64,000 nucleotides of DNA, taken from Gemmatimonadota bacterium. GTDB taxonomy: Bacteria; Latescibacterota; UBA2968; GCA-2709665. Positions 17,819 to 25,274 of the stretch are shown here, in pieces. Under the pieces are notes generated by a model, which saw only the letters and a list, made by a program, of their open reading frames with translations, did no database searches and was not told where the DNA came from. The position numbers and the translations under genes were made by a program. The stretch spans positions 1 to 64,000 of the forward strand of contig JAPPJY010000077.1 of the NCBI GenBank assembly GCA_028874335.1. Reading direction: 5' to 3'. Each line of letters begins with the position of its first letter. The stretch's first letter is position 1.

Positions 17819-18562
17819 ATGCATCGCTTACTCGGCGCCGCATTGCCGGCGCTCTGGCTGGCGGTTTGCGCCGGATGTAGCGCGGACTCAACGGATGGAC
17901 GGAAGGTGTCGGCGGATGAGGAGGCGCGGTTTCTCATTATGCGCAAGCGGATGGTAAAAATACAGATCGAGCGTCGCGGGATCAGTGAACCGCGCGTGTT
18001 GAATGCATTGCTCGGGGTGCCGCGACACCTGTTCGTGCCGGAACACCTCATGGAACGCGCGTATGACGACGGCGCGCTGCCCATTGGCGAGGACCAGACG
18101 ATTTCCCAGCCGTATATTGTGGCGAAGATGACTGAATTGCTGGACCTTGAGGGCGACGAGACTGTATTAGAGGTGGGAACCGGGTCGGGTTACCAGGCGG
18201 CCGTTCTGGCAAAGCTCGTGCGCGAGGTTTATACCATCGAAATCGTCCCGTCGCTTGCCCGGACGGCTAAGGAGCGACTCAGCCGCATGGGATACGACAA
18301 CATCAGCGTTCGCCTTGGCGACGGGTACCGCGGTTGGGTCGAACATGCGCCTTTCGACGCGGTGATCGTGACAGCGGCGCCCGACCATATTCCGCCGAGG
18401 CTTGTCGAACAGCTCCGGGACGGCGGGCGCATGGTGATACCCGTCGGCACCGACAATCAATATCTGACGTTACTCGTCAAGGAGCAGGATGGCGTTAGGG
18501 AAGAACGGGTCATACCCGTCCGGTTTGTTCCGATGACGGGAGAGGCACAGACGAGGGAGTAA
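17819..18562 (+). CDS. pcm: Exported protein-L-isoaspartate O-methyltransferase
   Basis: A 247-residue methyltransferase that repairs isoaspartyl residues with S-adenosylmethionine. Motifs are DDGALPIGEDQTISQPYIVA, the SAM loop VLEVGTGSGYQAAVLAKL near residue 117, VYTIEIVPSLARTA, and FDAVIVTAAPDHIP. It begins with a hydrophobic signal (LLGAALPALWLAVCAGC), so the enzyme is probably exported or anchored as a lipoprotein at Cys20, although the residue at -3 (Cys) is unusual for a lipobox. Family members are normally cytosolic and about 210 residues long. It starts 21 bases after the thioredoxin-like gene, which suggests a periplasmic protein-maintenance pair. Confidence 0.88.
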   Translation: MHRLLGAALPALWLAVCAGCSADSTDGRKVSADEEARFLIMRKRMVKIQIERRGISEPRVLNALLGVPRHLFVPEHLMERAYDDGALPIGEDQTISQPYIVAKMTELLDLEGDETVLEVGTGSGYQAAVLAKLVREVYTIEIVPSLARTAKERLSRMGYDNISVRLGDGYRGWVEHAPFDAVIVTAAPDHIPPRLVEQLRDGGRMVIPVGTDNQYLTLLVKEQDGVREERVIPVRFVPMTGEAQTRE

Positions 18563-18563
18563 G

Positions 18564-18749
18564 AAGCTGTTTTAAAATTACCGGTGAGTTCCCGAGCGCG
18601 AGCGAAAAAGTGGCGGTCAAGGCGGGAAAATCCGCCCATATTTAATGTATCGTGGCTGCGCGCCCCTCGCCACTCTTGGGTGGATTTGACCAACACCGAC
18701 CGGCGCTTTTGCAGCCGTGCGAAGACCGCTGGGAATTTTAAGACAGCTT
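18564..18749 (+). mobile_element. Repeat A, copy 2 (186-bp MITE-like element)
   Basis: The element begins one base after the pcm stop codon and is bounded by imperfect terminal inverted repeats AAGCTGTTTTAAAATT and AATTTTAAGACAGCTT (one mismatch in 16). It is nearly identical to 29177-29362 and to the tail at 1-50. An internal hairpin GGCGG-GAAAAT-CCGCC is present. It encodes no transposase. Its length is a multiple of three and one minus-strand frame is open across the whole element. Confidence 0.85.
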
Positions 18750-18765
18750 AGAGGGAGGACGTTTC

Positions 18766-18942
18766 TTGATCACAATCTGGGGTATCGGTATTTCGCTGGT
18801 GTTCCTGCTGTGTTATCTTGGCCAGTCCGTTTCTTCCGGTATGGAAGGGCGGCGTGCGAAACTGCTCCAATGGGCGTGCTGGCTTGCGGCAAGTACCACG
18901 ATGCTCTTCTGTTATCTGCTTACCCGTTCAATTTCACAATGA
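18766..18942 (+). CDS. Small two-helix membrane protein
   Basis: A 58-codon frame starting at TTG 18766, seven bases after a strong GGAGG. It encodes two hydrophobic segments (IWGIGISLVFLLCYLG and WACWLAASTTMLFCYLLT) joined by a short basic loop (MEGRRAKLL). Its stop TGA overlaps the ATG of the DUF402 gene (ATGA), the hallmark of translational coupling. No family is recognised. Repeat A ends 16 bases before its start, so promoter information may come from the repeat or from further upstream. Confidence 0.6.
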   Translation: MITIWGIGISLVFLLCYLGQSVSSGMEGRRAKLLQWACWLAASTTMLFCYLLTRSISQ

Positions 18943-19439
18943 AATATCGGGAAATCAAACGGCACCTGGACAAACCGGATGCCGTTTTTGATTGTGAGTC
19001 CATTGTGCGCGCCCGCGATTACGTGGTTCTCAAATACGTGAATGCGCGGCCCGGACGGGTGGGGGATCTGGAGATATGCGCCGGGTCCGTCACGTACGGA
19101 TACTACAGGCACGGGGCGGGGTATGTGCTGTGGAAGATGTGCGATCCGGAAGGCAGGTTGCTCGGACATCTCTTCCACGTTTGCAGGAATCTGAAGGTTG
19201 GCGATCACCACGTGGACTATGTCGACCTCATGCTGGACCTTTGGTTCGATCCGGCCGGTCGGCTAACGGTTCTCGATCGGGATGAGCTGGAGGCCTTCAG
19301 GCAGCGGGACGGTCTGAGCAGGCAGGATATGGAATGGATCGCAAGGCAGGAATGTACAATTGCCTGCCGCTTCGCCCGGATTCTGGAAGACTTCGACGCC
19401 ATTCTCGCCCCGGTGCAGGCCGGCTCAACCTCCGCGTGA
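18939..19439 (+). CDS. DUF402 domain protein
   Basis: A 166-residue protein of the DUF402/FomD-like family, whose studied members are nucleoside-phosphate hydrolases or nucleotidyl-releasing enzymes using divalent metals. Visible family features are the acidic and aromatic pattern YVLWKMCDPEGRLLGHLFHV, then VDYVDLMLDLWFDPAGRL and VLDRDELEAFRQRDGLS. The start overlaps the stop of the small membrane protein by four bases. The 3' end overlaps the convergent galU gene by 15 bases. The substrate is unknown. Confidence 0.78.
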   Translation: MKYREIKRHLDKPDAVFDCESIVRARDYVVLKYVNARPGRVGDLEICAGSVTYGYYRHGAGYVLWKMCDPEGRLLGHLFHVCRNLKVGDHHVDYVDLMLDLWFDPAGRLTVLDRDELEAFRQRDGLSRQDMEWIARQECTIACRFARILEDFDAILAPVQAGSTSA

Positions 19440-20321
19440 AGTCGTTTCGCCTGAGAAAAGTGCCTGGCAGGTTCTCTTCAGGTATTCGCGGAAGGATTCG
19501 CCGATATCGGGGTGGGTCAGGGCAAACGAAACGGTTGTCTGAAGATACGAGATCAGGTCGCCGACCGTGTGCCAGTCCCCTTCGACCGCACACGCGTAAA
19601 CGGGGCGGAATTGAACCATCAGTTGAATGGCATCGGTGAGTTGGTACTCCCCGCTGTCGGCCGGCGGGATCCGATTCAGAAAATCGAAAATGTCGGGCTC
19701 GAAGATATACCGGCCGAGGCAAGCGAGATTCGAGGGCGCCCGCGACGGTTCCGGCTTTTCCACGAGCTCCTTGACAAGGCGTGCCCCATCGATGGATTCG
19801 GCCCGGACCACGCCATAGCTGCCGACGCGTTCCCTTGGCACTTCCTTTACCGCCAGAATCGGTGCGCCGAGTCTGGAATACGCGTCCGTCAGCTGCCCGA
19901 TGCACGGAGTTTCCGATACCACCAGGTCGTCTCCGAATAACACGGCGAACGGCTCGTCGCCCACGTGTCTTCGTGCCTTGAGGACGGCGTGGCCGGTTCC
20001 CAGAAGTTCTCTCTGTCGAAGATAGTGGATGTCGGCAAGTTGCTCGATGCGTTCAAGGGTTGCCAGCATCGAGCGGTCGTCCCGCTTCGCCAGGGCGTCC
20101 CGGATCTCGACACTGCGGTCGAAGTGATCTTCGATCGCCCGTTTTCCCCTGCCCGTGATGATCAGAATGTCTTGGATGCCGGCTTCGACCAACTCTTCGA
20201 TGATGTACTGGATGGCCGGTTTGTCGACCACAGGCATCATCTCTTTGGGCAGGGCTTTGGTGGCCGGCAACATCCGGCTGCCGTGGCCGGCAGCCGCAAT
20301 AACCGCTTTGCGGATATTCAA
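19425..20321 (-). CDS. galU: UTP--glucose-1-phosphate uridylyltransferase
   Basis: A 298-residue nucleotidyltransferase making UDP-glucose. It has the N-terminal signature AVIAAAGHGSRMLPATKALP, followed by KEMMPVVDKPAIQYIIEE, the acidic FGDDLV motif near residue 115, VEKPEPSRAPSNLA and GEYQLTDAIQ. The TTG at 20321, six bases after GGAGG on the minus strand, was chosen as the start; an ATG at 20366 lacks a ribosome site. It converges on the DUF402 gene with a 15-base overlap and is divergent from purN. Confidence 0.92.
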   Translation of the reverse strand: MNIRKAVIAAAGHGSRMLPATKALPKEMMPVVDKPAIQYIIEELVEAGIQDILIITGRGKRAIEDHFDRSVEIRDALAKRDDRSMLATLERIEQLADIHYLRQRELLGTGHAVLKARRHVGDEPFAVLFGDDLVVSETPCIGQLTDAYSRLGAPILAVKEVPRERVGSYGVVRAESIDGARLVKELVEKPEPSRAPSNLACLGRYIFEPDIFDFLNRIPPADSGEYQLTDAIQLMVQFRPVYACAVEGDWHTVGDLISYLQTTVSFALTHPDIGESFREYLKRTCQALFSGETTSRGG

Positions 20322-20451
20322 AGACAACCTCCGATGTGGTGCGGCAAATAAGTAAGTGCTTAACAACTATCGGTTTAAAAAAGGAATGTTGTTGTATTCT
20401 TGTCAAGTGGATTCTGCCTTACCTGCCACCTGAATCTGGCCTGCAAAGCGC

Positions 20452-20480
20452 TTGACATCGGGCGCGCAATGGGTTATTTT
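20452..20480 (+). promoter_or_regulatory. Probable sigma-70 promoter for purN
   Basis: A perfect TTGACA (20452-20457), a 17-base spacer and TATTTT (20475-20480) lie in the galU-purN divergent region, about 110 bases before the purN start. A second TTGACA on the opposite strand (20401-20406) could serve galU but has no good -10 box. Confidence 0.5.
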
Positions 20481-20591
20481 GGTTTGGCAGAGTCACTTGT
20501 CTCCCCGTCCCGCCGGCATGTGACTTCCCGCTTTTCTATATCTTCCCCGCCGAATCATCTGTTGCAGAGTCAGCCATCGGAATGAATTCCC

Positions 20592-21254
20592 GTGTCGCAA
20601 TGTGGAGCAGTGATCCCGACCGGAAGGAATGCCGTCTATTGCCTGGGCGTACTCGCCTCGGGGGGAGGGACCAATCTGCAGGCGATACTCAACCGGGCCG
20701 CTGCGGGACGGCTCCCGGTGCGCGTGGGCGTTGTAATCGGCAATAATAGCAGATCCGGCGCGCTTGCCCGGGCCAGGCGGGCTGGCATTCCCGCGATTCA
20801 CCTCAGCGGGAGGACGCACCCGAGACCCGGGTCCCTCGACCGTGCGATCGCGGAAACGCTCCGGACGCACGGCGTCGAGCTGGTGGTTCTTGCAGGTTAT
20901 ATGAAGAAACTGGGCCCGGCGACGCTCGAAATGTACAGAAACCGTATCGTCAATATACACCCCGCGCTTCTTCCGGCATTCGGCGGCAAGGGTATGTACG
21001 GAGAGCGCGTCCACGAAGCTGTCGTAAGAAGCGGCGCGCAGGTCTCCGGAGCGACCGTCCATCTTGTGGACGAGGAATACGACACCGGTCCGATTGTCCT
21101 GCAGCAGAAAGTACGCGTCACGCCCGATGATACGTCCAAATCCCTGGCAGGCAAAGTACTGGCCGTCGAGCACGAGTTGTATGCCGAAGCGATCCGTCTG
21201 TTCGCGGAGGGAAGAATCAGGGTCGATGGCAGAAAGGTTCGAATACTGAATTAG
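20592..21254 (+). CDS. purN: Phosphoribosylglycinamide formyltransferase
   Basis: A 220-residue enzyme that transfers a formyl group from 10-formyl-THF to GAR in purine synthesis. It shows the phosphate loop GVLASGGGTNLQAILN, the catalytic Asn-His pair in RIVNIHPALLPAFGGKGMYG, and the catalytic Asp region GATVHLVDEEYDTGPIVLQQ. The start is a GTG without a strong ribosome site; the protein has about 15 residues before the first strand. A fragment of purC follows immediately, hinting that a larger purine operon once stood here. Confidence 0.93.
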   Translation: MSQCGAVIPTGRNAVYCLGVLASGGGTNLQAILNRAAAGRLPVRVGVVIGNNSRSGALARARRAGIPAIHLSGRTHPRPGSLDRAIAETLRTHGVELVVLAGYMKKLGPATLEMYRNRIVNIHPALLPAFGGKGMYGERVHEAVVRSGAQVSGATVHLVDEEYDTGPIVLQQKVRVTPDDTSKSLAGKVLAVEHELYAEAIRLFAEGRIRVDGRKVRILN

Positions 21255-21270
21255 AGGAGGAAATACGTCC

Positions 21271-21417
21271 ATGGCGACGGACCGAATCTCGGCATTTGAC
21301 GGCGTCGCGCCCAACGGTATATCCGGAAAAGGCGCTATTGCGACGGAGATGTCCCTCTTCCGGTTCGAGAAGACCCTGGACATGAATCACGACGTTCGAG
21401 ATCGATTGCTCGGCTAA
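21271..21417 (+). pseudogene. purC (SAICAR synthetase) N-terminal remnant
   Basis: A 48-codon frame with a strong GAGGAGG ribosome site encodes MATDRISAFDGVAPNGISGK and continues MSLFRFEKT. This matches the highly conserved ATDRISAFD...GIPGKG..LT.LS.FWFEKT block of SAICAR synthetase. The protein then diverges and stops at the first bases of repeat B copy 2. About 200 residues of the enzyme and its usual N-terminal strand are absent, so it cannot be active. It is either a deletion remnant or a short peptide derived from one. Confidence 0.7.
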
Positions 21418-21611
21418 CCTTGATTTGCAAGTCTTTGGGGACGTTAATTCGAATATGTGTTTGTAAATAAAGGCGATTAGACGGCTGATTACCAGGATAA
21501 ACCAGGTCACTGGCCGTGAAGGGAAAAAACGTCCTTCTATACGTCGATAACGCCCCGTTTCGGAGGGTTTTATCGCGTCGCCGCGTTGCTGTTTTTTCCG
21601 ATTGAGGCTAA
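21414..21611 (+). mobile_element. Repeat B, copy 2 (about 198 bp)
   Basis: A full copy of repeat B, in direct orientation, between the purC remnant and mreB. It starts CTAACCTTGATT and ends GATTGAGGCTAA, giving weak, degenerate inverted ends. Shared blocks with the 9513 and 41195 copies include AAAGGCGATTAGAC, GATTACCAGGATA, ACGCCCCGTTTCGGAGGG and CGCGTCGCCGCGTTGCTG. No protein of transposase type is encoded. Confidence 0.82.
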
Positions 21612-21632
21612 TCCGTTAGGAAACGATCCGAT

Positions 21633-22652
21633 ATGGCACTTTTTCTATCCAGACTGCTGTCCAACGACATAGGTATCGATCTCGGCACGGCCAATACCCT
21701 GGTTTATGTCAAGGGTCAGAATATCGTGGTCGACGAGCCATCAGTGGTGGCGCTGGATCGCAATTCCCACAAGCCACTTGCCATTGGCTCCCACGCCAAG
21801 CAGATGATGGGGCGACAGAACCCGGATATTGACGTGATACGTCCTTTGCGGAACGGGGTCATTGCCGATTTCGACGTGACGGAAGAGATGCTTCGGCATT
21901 TCATTCGAAAGGTTCAGAAGAACAGGCTCCTTGTACGCCCGCGGATCGTGATCTGCGTGCCTTCGGGGGTGACTGCCGTCGAAATGCGGGCGGTCAGGGA
22001 ATCCGCGGAGCGCGCGGGCGCCCGCGAGGTGTATATCATTACGGAGCCGATGGCCGCCGCCATCGGAATCGGCCTGCCCGTCGAAGAGGCGATGGGGTCG
22101 ATGGTTATCGACATCGGAGGCGGGACCACCGAGATCGCGGTGATTGCCCTTTCGGGTATCGTGACCTCACGGTCAATCAAAACAGCGGGCGACGGGATGA
22201 ACCAGGCCATCATCACGATGCTGAGACGAAAACACAACCTTCTGGTCGGAGAACGGAGCGCGGAGCAGATCAAATGTGAGATCGGTTCCGCCGGGAAGCT
22301 GGACAGTGAATTCCAGCATCCGTGCCGGGGCCTGGATACGGTCTCCTTTATCCCGAAGACAATCATCGTCGACTCGGTGGAGATTCGGGAGGCGCTGAAC
22401 GGTACGGTGAGTTCCATTCTGGAAGCGGTGCGGCAGACCCTGGAGCAGACGCCGCCCGAACTGGCCGCCGATATTCTGGACAGGGGCATCATCATGACGG
22501 GCGGCGGGGCGCTGCTGCGGGGACTGGACCGCAGGCTGATGGAAGAAACGGGTCTGCCCGTAATCGTGGCGGACGACCCGCTCACATGTGTTGTCCGCGG
22601 TACGGGACGTGTTCTTGAGAATATCGACCAGTATCAGAAGATGCTTTTGTAG
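21633..22652 (+). CDS. mreB: Rod shape-determining actin MreB
   Basis: A 339-residue actin-fold ATPase that organises lateral cell-wall synthesis on the inner face of the membrane. It has IGIDLGTANTLVYVKGQ (phosphate 1), VIDIGGGTTEIAVIALSG (phosphate 2), EPMAAAIGIGLPV, and GIIMTGGGALLRGLDR (adenosine motif). An N-terminal amphipathic stretch (MALFLSRLL) could bind membrane. AGGAAA precedes the ATG. mreC follows 22 bases downstream. Confidence 0.96.
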   Translation: MALFLSRLLSNDIGIDLGTANTLVYVKGQNIVVDEPSVVALDRNSHKPLAIGSHAKQMMGRQNPDIDVIRPLRNGVIADFDVTEEMLRHFIRKVQKNRLLVRPRIVICVPSGVTAVEMRAVRESAERAGAREVYIITEPMAAAIGIGLPVEEAMGSMVIDIGGGTTEIAVIALSGIVTSRSIKTAGDGMNQAIITMLRRKHNLLVGERSAEQIKCEIGSAGKLDSEFQHPCRGLDTVSFIPKTIIVDSVEIREALNGTVSSILEAVRQTLEQTPPELAADILDRGIIMTGGGALLRGLDRRLMEETGLPVIVADDPLTCVVRGTGRVLENIDQYQKMLL

Positions 22653-22674
22653 TCGATAATGGTTTGGATGACCG

Positions 22675-23484
22675 ATGCAATGGCTGTTTGTCTTTTTGCG
22701 CGGGCACCGTGCCTATGTCGTGTTGGGCGTGGCTGTCCTTGTGTCGTTCAGTCTCATGGCCCTTGGCCGGTCTGATGGCGTGGCGTTGGCGAGGGGCATC
22801 GCCACCGGACTGATGAAGGCCGGGCACGGGTTGTTCACATGGCCGATGGAACTCTCCCGGCTTCGCAATGAGAATCAAGTTCTGCGGGATCAGAATCTGC
22901 GCATCTCGCTCGAATTGCTTGAACTCCGGGAAGCGCGGATGGAGAATCTCCGGCTTCGCGCGTTACTCGACTTTCGCACAAAGGCGGAAGGCACCTATCT
23001 GGTGGCAAGGGTGGTCGCCCGGGACCCGAACCGGGTTCTGAACACGGTACTCCTGGATATGGGTGCGGCGGACGGGGTGGGGAAACGCATGCCGGTGGTT
23101 ACTGCGGACGGGCTCGTCGGACGGGTGCTCGAGGTTCACCCGCGCACCGCAGTGGTTCAGCTGTTGCTGGATCGAAATTGCAGGGTGAGCGCGATCGTGC
23201 AGCGCGATGAACGGACCTCGGGTATCGTGACGTGCGAAAACGGCAGCTTTTTTCTCAAGCACGTGTCGGTGCGCAGCGAGGTCTCCGAGGGCGACAGGAT
23301 CATCTCCTCGGGTCTGGGGGGCGTGTTTCCCAAGGGGCTTCTGATTGGTCTGGTCTCACGCGTGGGTGAACGCGATCAGGCGCTTTTCAGGGAAGTCCAG
23401 CTGACTCCCAGCGTCGATTTCTTCAATCTGGAGGAAGTCTTCGTCCTGAAATCCGTGGATGCAGAGGATGCGAGACCGGGTTGA
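22675..23484 (+). CDS. mreC: Rod shape-determining protein MreC
   Basis: A 269-residue bitopic membrane protein. One membrane helix (AYVVLGVAVLVSFSLMAL) is followed by a coiled coil (LRNENQVLRDQNLRISLELL) and the periplasmic beta domain (VARVVARDPNRVLNTVLLD, DGLVGRVLEVHPRTAVVQLL, SGLGGVFPKGLLIGLV). It links MreB to periplasmic wall synthases. The usual third gene mreD is not downstream; the next gene is convergent and unrelated. Confidence 0.93.
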   Translation: MQWLFVFLRGHRAYVVLGVAVLVSFSLMALGRSDGVALARGIATGLMKAGHGLFTWPMELSRLRNENQVLRDQNLRISLELLELREARMENLRLRALLDFRTKAEGTYLVARVVARDPNRVLNTVLLDMGAADGVGKRMPVVTADGLVGRVLEVHPRTAVVQLLLDRNCRVSAIVQRDERTSGIVTCENGSFFLKHVSVRSEVSEGDRIISSGLGGVFPKGLLIGLVSRVGERDQALFREVQLTPSVDFFNLEEVFVLKSVDAEDARPG

Positions 23485-23525
23485 GCGAGCGCACCAGACG
23501 TGGCGCTACCGTGCGCCGCGCCGCT

Positions 23526-25007
23526 TTACCCTTGCTCGGAACGGACCGCTTTCTTAATTTCCCTGAGGCGTTTGGCTTCAGGGGTTTTTTTATAGTGTGC
23601 ATCCAGTGGAAAACAGCCCGATATCATCCCGTTCCTGGGCGCGGTCGTGCAGTCACTGAACGTCCGGCAGATTGCCCGGGTGTTCAATTCTCCTTTCCTG
23701 AGGACGTCCAGAGGAAGCTGCGGGTAGGAAAGGACCATCCTGCCCAGGCCGATAGAGTCAACCTGTCTGTCACGTATAAGCGCTTGAGCGACGTGCGGCA
23801 GGAATTCCTGAAGGTAAGAATAGCCCGTACCCACCACAATCAGATCGGGATGCCGCGCCTTGATCCGCCGAACCACGTCGACCTGGCGCGCGACGCCAAC
23901 GAGGGGATCTTCAGGAGGCTGATATCCGTCTGAAGGCGGATAATACGCGGGGCGCTGAATGTGGGGGTTGTAATACGGGCTTCCGGCCGAAAGATTGACC
24001 AGCCTGATATCCAGACGTTCGAGCAAGTCGAGAAACTGATAAGGTTCGTTGAGGTCCGGGACCACGGGATTTTCAGGATTGGCGCCAAAACCGAAGGCAT
24101 AGGGCAGACAGTGGTCGAAGTCTTCCGGTACGCCGGTGCCCTTCTTGTGACCGTCAGACCGTTTCGGGTCCGGCCGGAAGGGAACGAAATCGAACGCGCT
24201 CAGTCGCACACCGATGCTGAGACCCGGAGCCACGGCCCGGATACCATGTACGACCTCGCGGAGAAACCGGGTCCGGTTTTCAAGCGTGCCTCCATAGGGA
24301 CCGACGCGCGTGACGGCGCTCAGGAATTCGTGCCCCAGATACCCGTGGCAATGTTTGATATCCACGAACTGGTAGCCCAGATCAGCCGCCATTCGCGCGG
24401 CTTTCACGTAGTCGTCTATAACGGATCGTATCTCCGCATCTGACATCACGGGGTGATTCGGGTCCACGCCGAATCTGGCGTCCAGGATGGGATGCCTGTA
24501 CAGGATTCTGGGTTCCATCCCGCTCTCGAGCGTGGGCCGGCAGAACCGCCCCGAGTGCGTGAGTTGCAGACCGACCAGCAGGTCGTCCGTGCCGCCAACG
24601 TACTCTCGATGGGTTGCTCGAAGGAGTTCCAGCAGTTCGGCCAGGCCGCGTCGGGTATGTTCCGCCGCGTACAGCTGGTTGGGGTTTGCACGGGCTTCGG
24701 GTCGAACGGCAATTGCCTCCCCTCCCCAGATCAGTTTTGCCCCGCTGAGTCCGAAATGACGCCACCGGCGACGGGTGTAATCCGAAGGATTTCCATCGGA
24801 AAGCCCGTCCCATCCTTCCATCGGATGGATCGCAAACCGATTGCCGATGGATGCCGGGCCGAAAGGGAGGGGTTGTGCGAGTGGTGAATCGGGCGCCGTG
24901 AGGATGTCCCGGTCGCATGGCAACGCCAGACAGAGGGCCTCGAGGCGTTTCTGAAAAGCCTCGATAGTCTTCAGGTGTCCAATGCGGACGATGTCTCCAC
25001 CCGGCAT
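23526..25007 (-). CDS. NADH:flavin oxidoreductase, Old Yellow Enzyme-like
   Basis: A 493-residue FMN-binding TIM barrel of the OYE/2,4-dienoyl-CoA reductase N-terminal type. Features are [15 protein letters not shown] at the first strand, [27 protein letters not shown] (active-site H..H pattern), [15 protein letters not shown], and the FMN phosphate region [15 protein letters not shown]. It has no C-terminal iron-sulfur/FAD domain, although [19 protein letters not shown] shows a cysteine cluster. The ATG at 25007 starts just before the barrel; the frame stays open further up without family similarity. Its 3' coding end overlaps the terminator of mreBC. The substrate is unknown. Confidence 0.85.
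   Translation of the reverse strand: MPGGDIVRIGHLKTIEAFQKRLEALCLALPCDRDILTAPDSPLAQPLPFGPASIGNRFAIHPMEGWDGLSDGNPSDYTRRRWRHFGLSGAKLIWGGEAIAVRPEARANPNQLYAAEHTRRGLAELLELLRATHREYVGGTDDLLVGLQLTHSGRFCRPTLESGMEPRILYRHPILDARFGVDPNHPVMSDAEIRSVIDDYVKAARMAADLGYQFVDIKHCHGYLGHEFLSAVTRVGPYGGTLENRTRFLREVVHGIRAVAPGLSIGVRLSAFDFVPFRPDPKRSDGHKKGTGVPEDFDHCLPYAFGFGANPENPVVPDLNEPYQFLDLLERLDIRLVNLSAGSPYYNPHIQRPAYYPPSDGYQPPEDPLVGVARQVDVVRRIKARHPDLIVVGTGYSYLQEFLPHVAQALIRDRQVDSIGLGRMVLSYPQLPLDVLRKGELNTRAICRTFSDCTTAPRNGMISGCFPLDAHYKKTPEAKRLREIKKAVRSEQG
23561..23591 (+). terminator. Intrinsic terminator of mreBC, inside the convergent coding sequence
   Basis: On the plus strand CCCTGAGGC-GTTTG-GCTTCAGGG forms a nine-base stem followed by GTTTTTTT. 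It lies 77 bases after mreC. The same bases encode the C-terminal [11 protein letters not shown] of the oxidoreductase on the other strand. Confidence 0.8.
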
Positions 25008-25274
25008 GAGATTGTCCCTGTTGCGGTGTCGCGTGGACGAGCTTCGTCGGCAACCGGCACGCCCGCGTTTCATCGGCCTCGATTCCGGTACCATTCTGAA
25101 ATAAAGGCTGCAGAATCCGGTGCGGGCGCCGGTTCGCGACGTTTGTGGTACCGTCCGGCAGGTCCGCCGGAGACCGTGCGGCCAGGTCCCCCGTTGCCGC
25201 CCGAGCGTGGGTGTTGCGAAATATAGTGAATCGCCAATGACGGCGCAAATCACCTGTTGGATCCGGAGGCGGGC

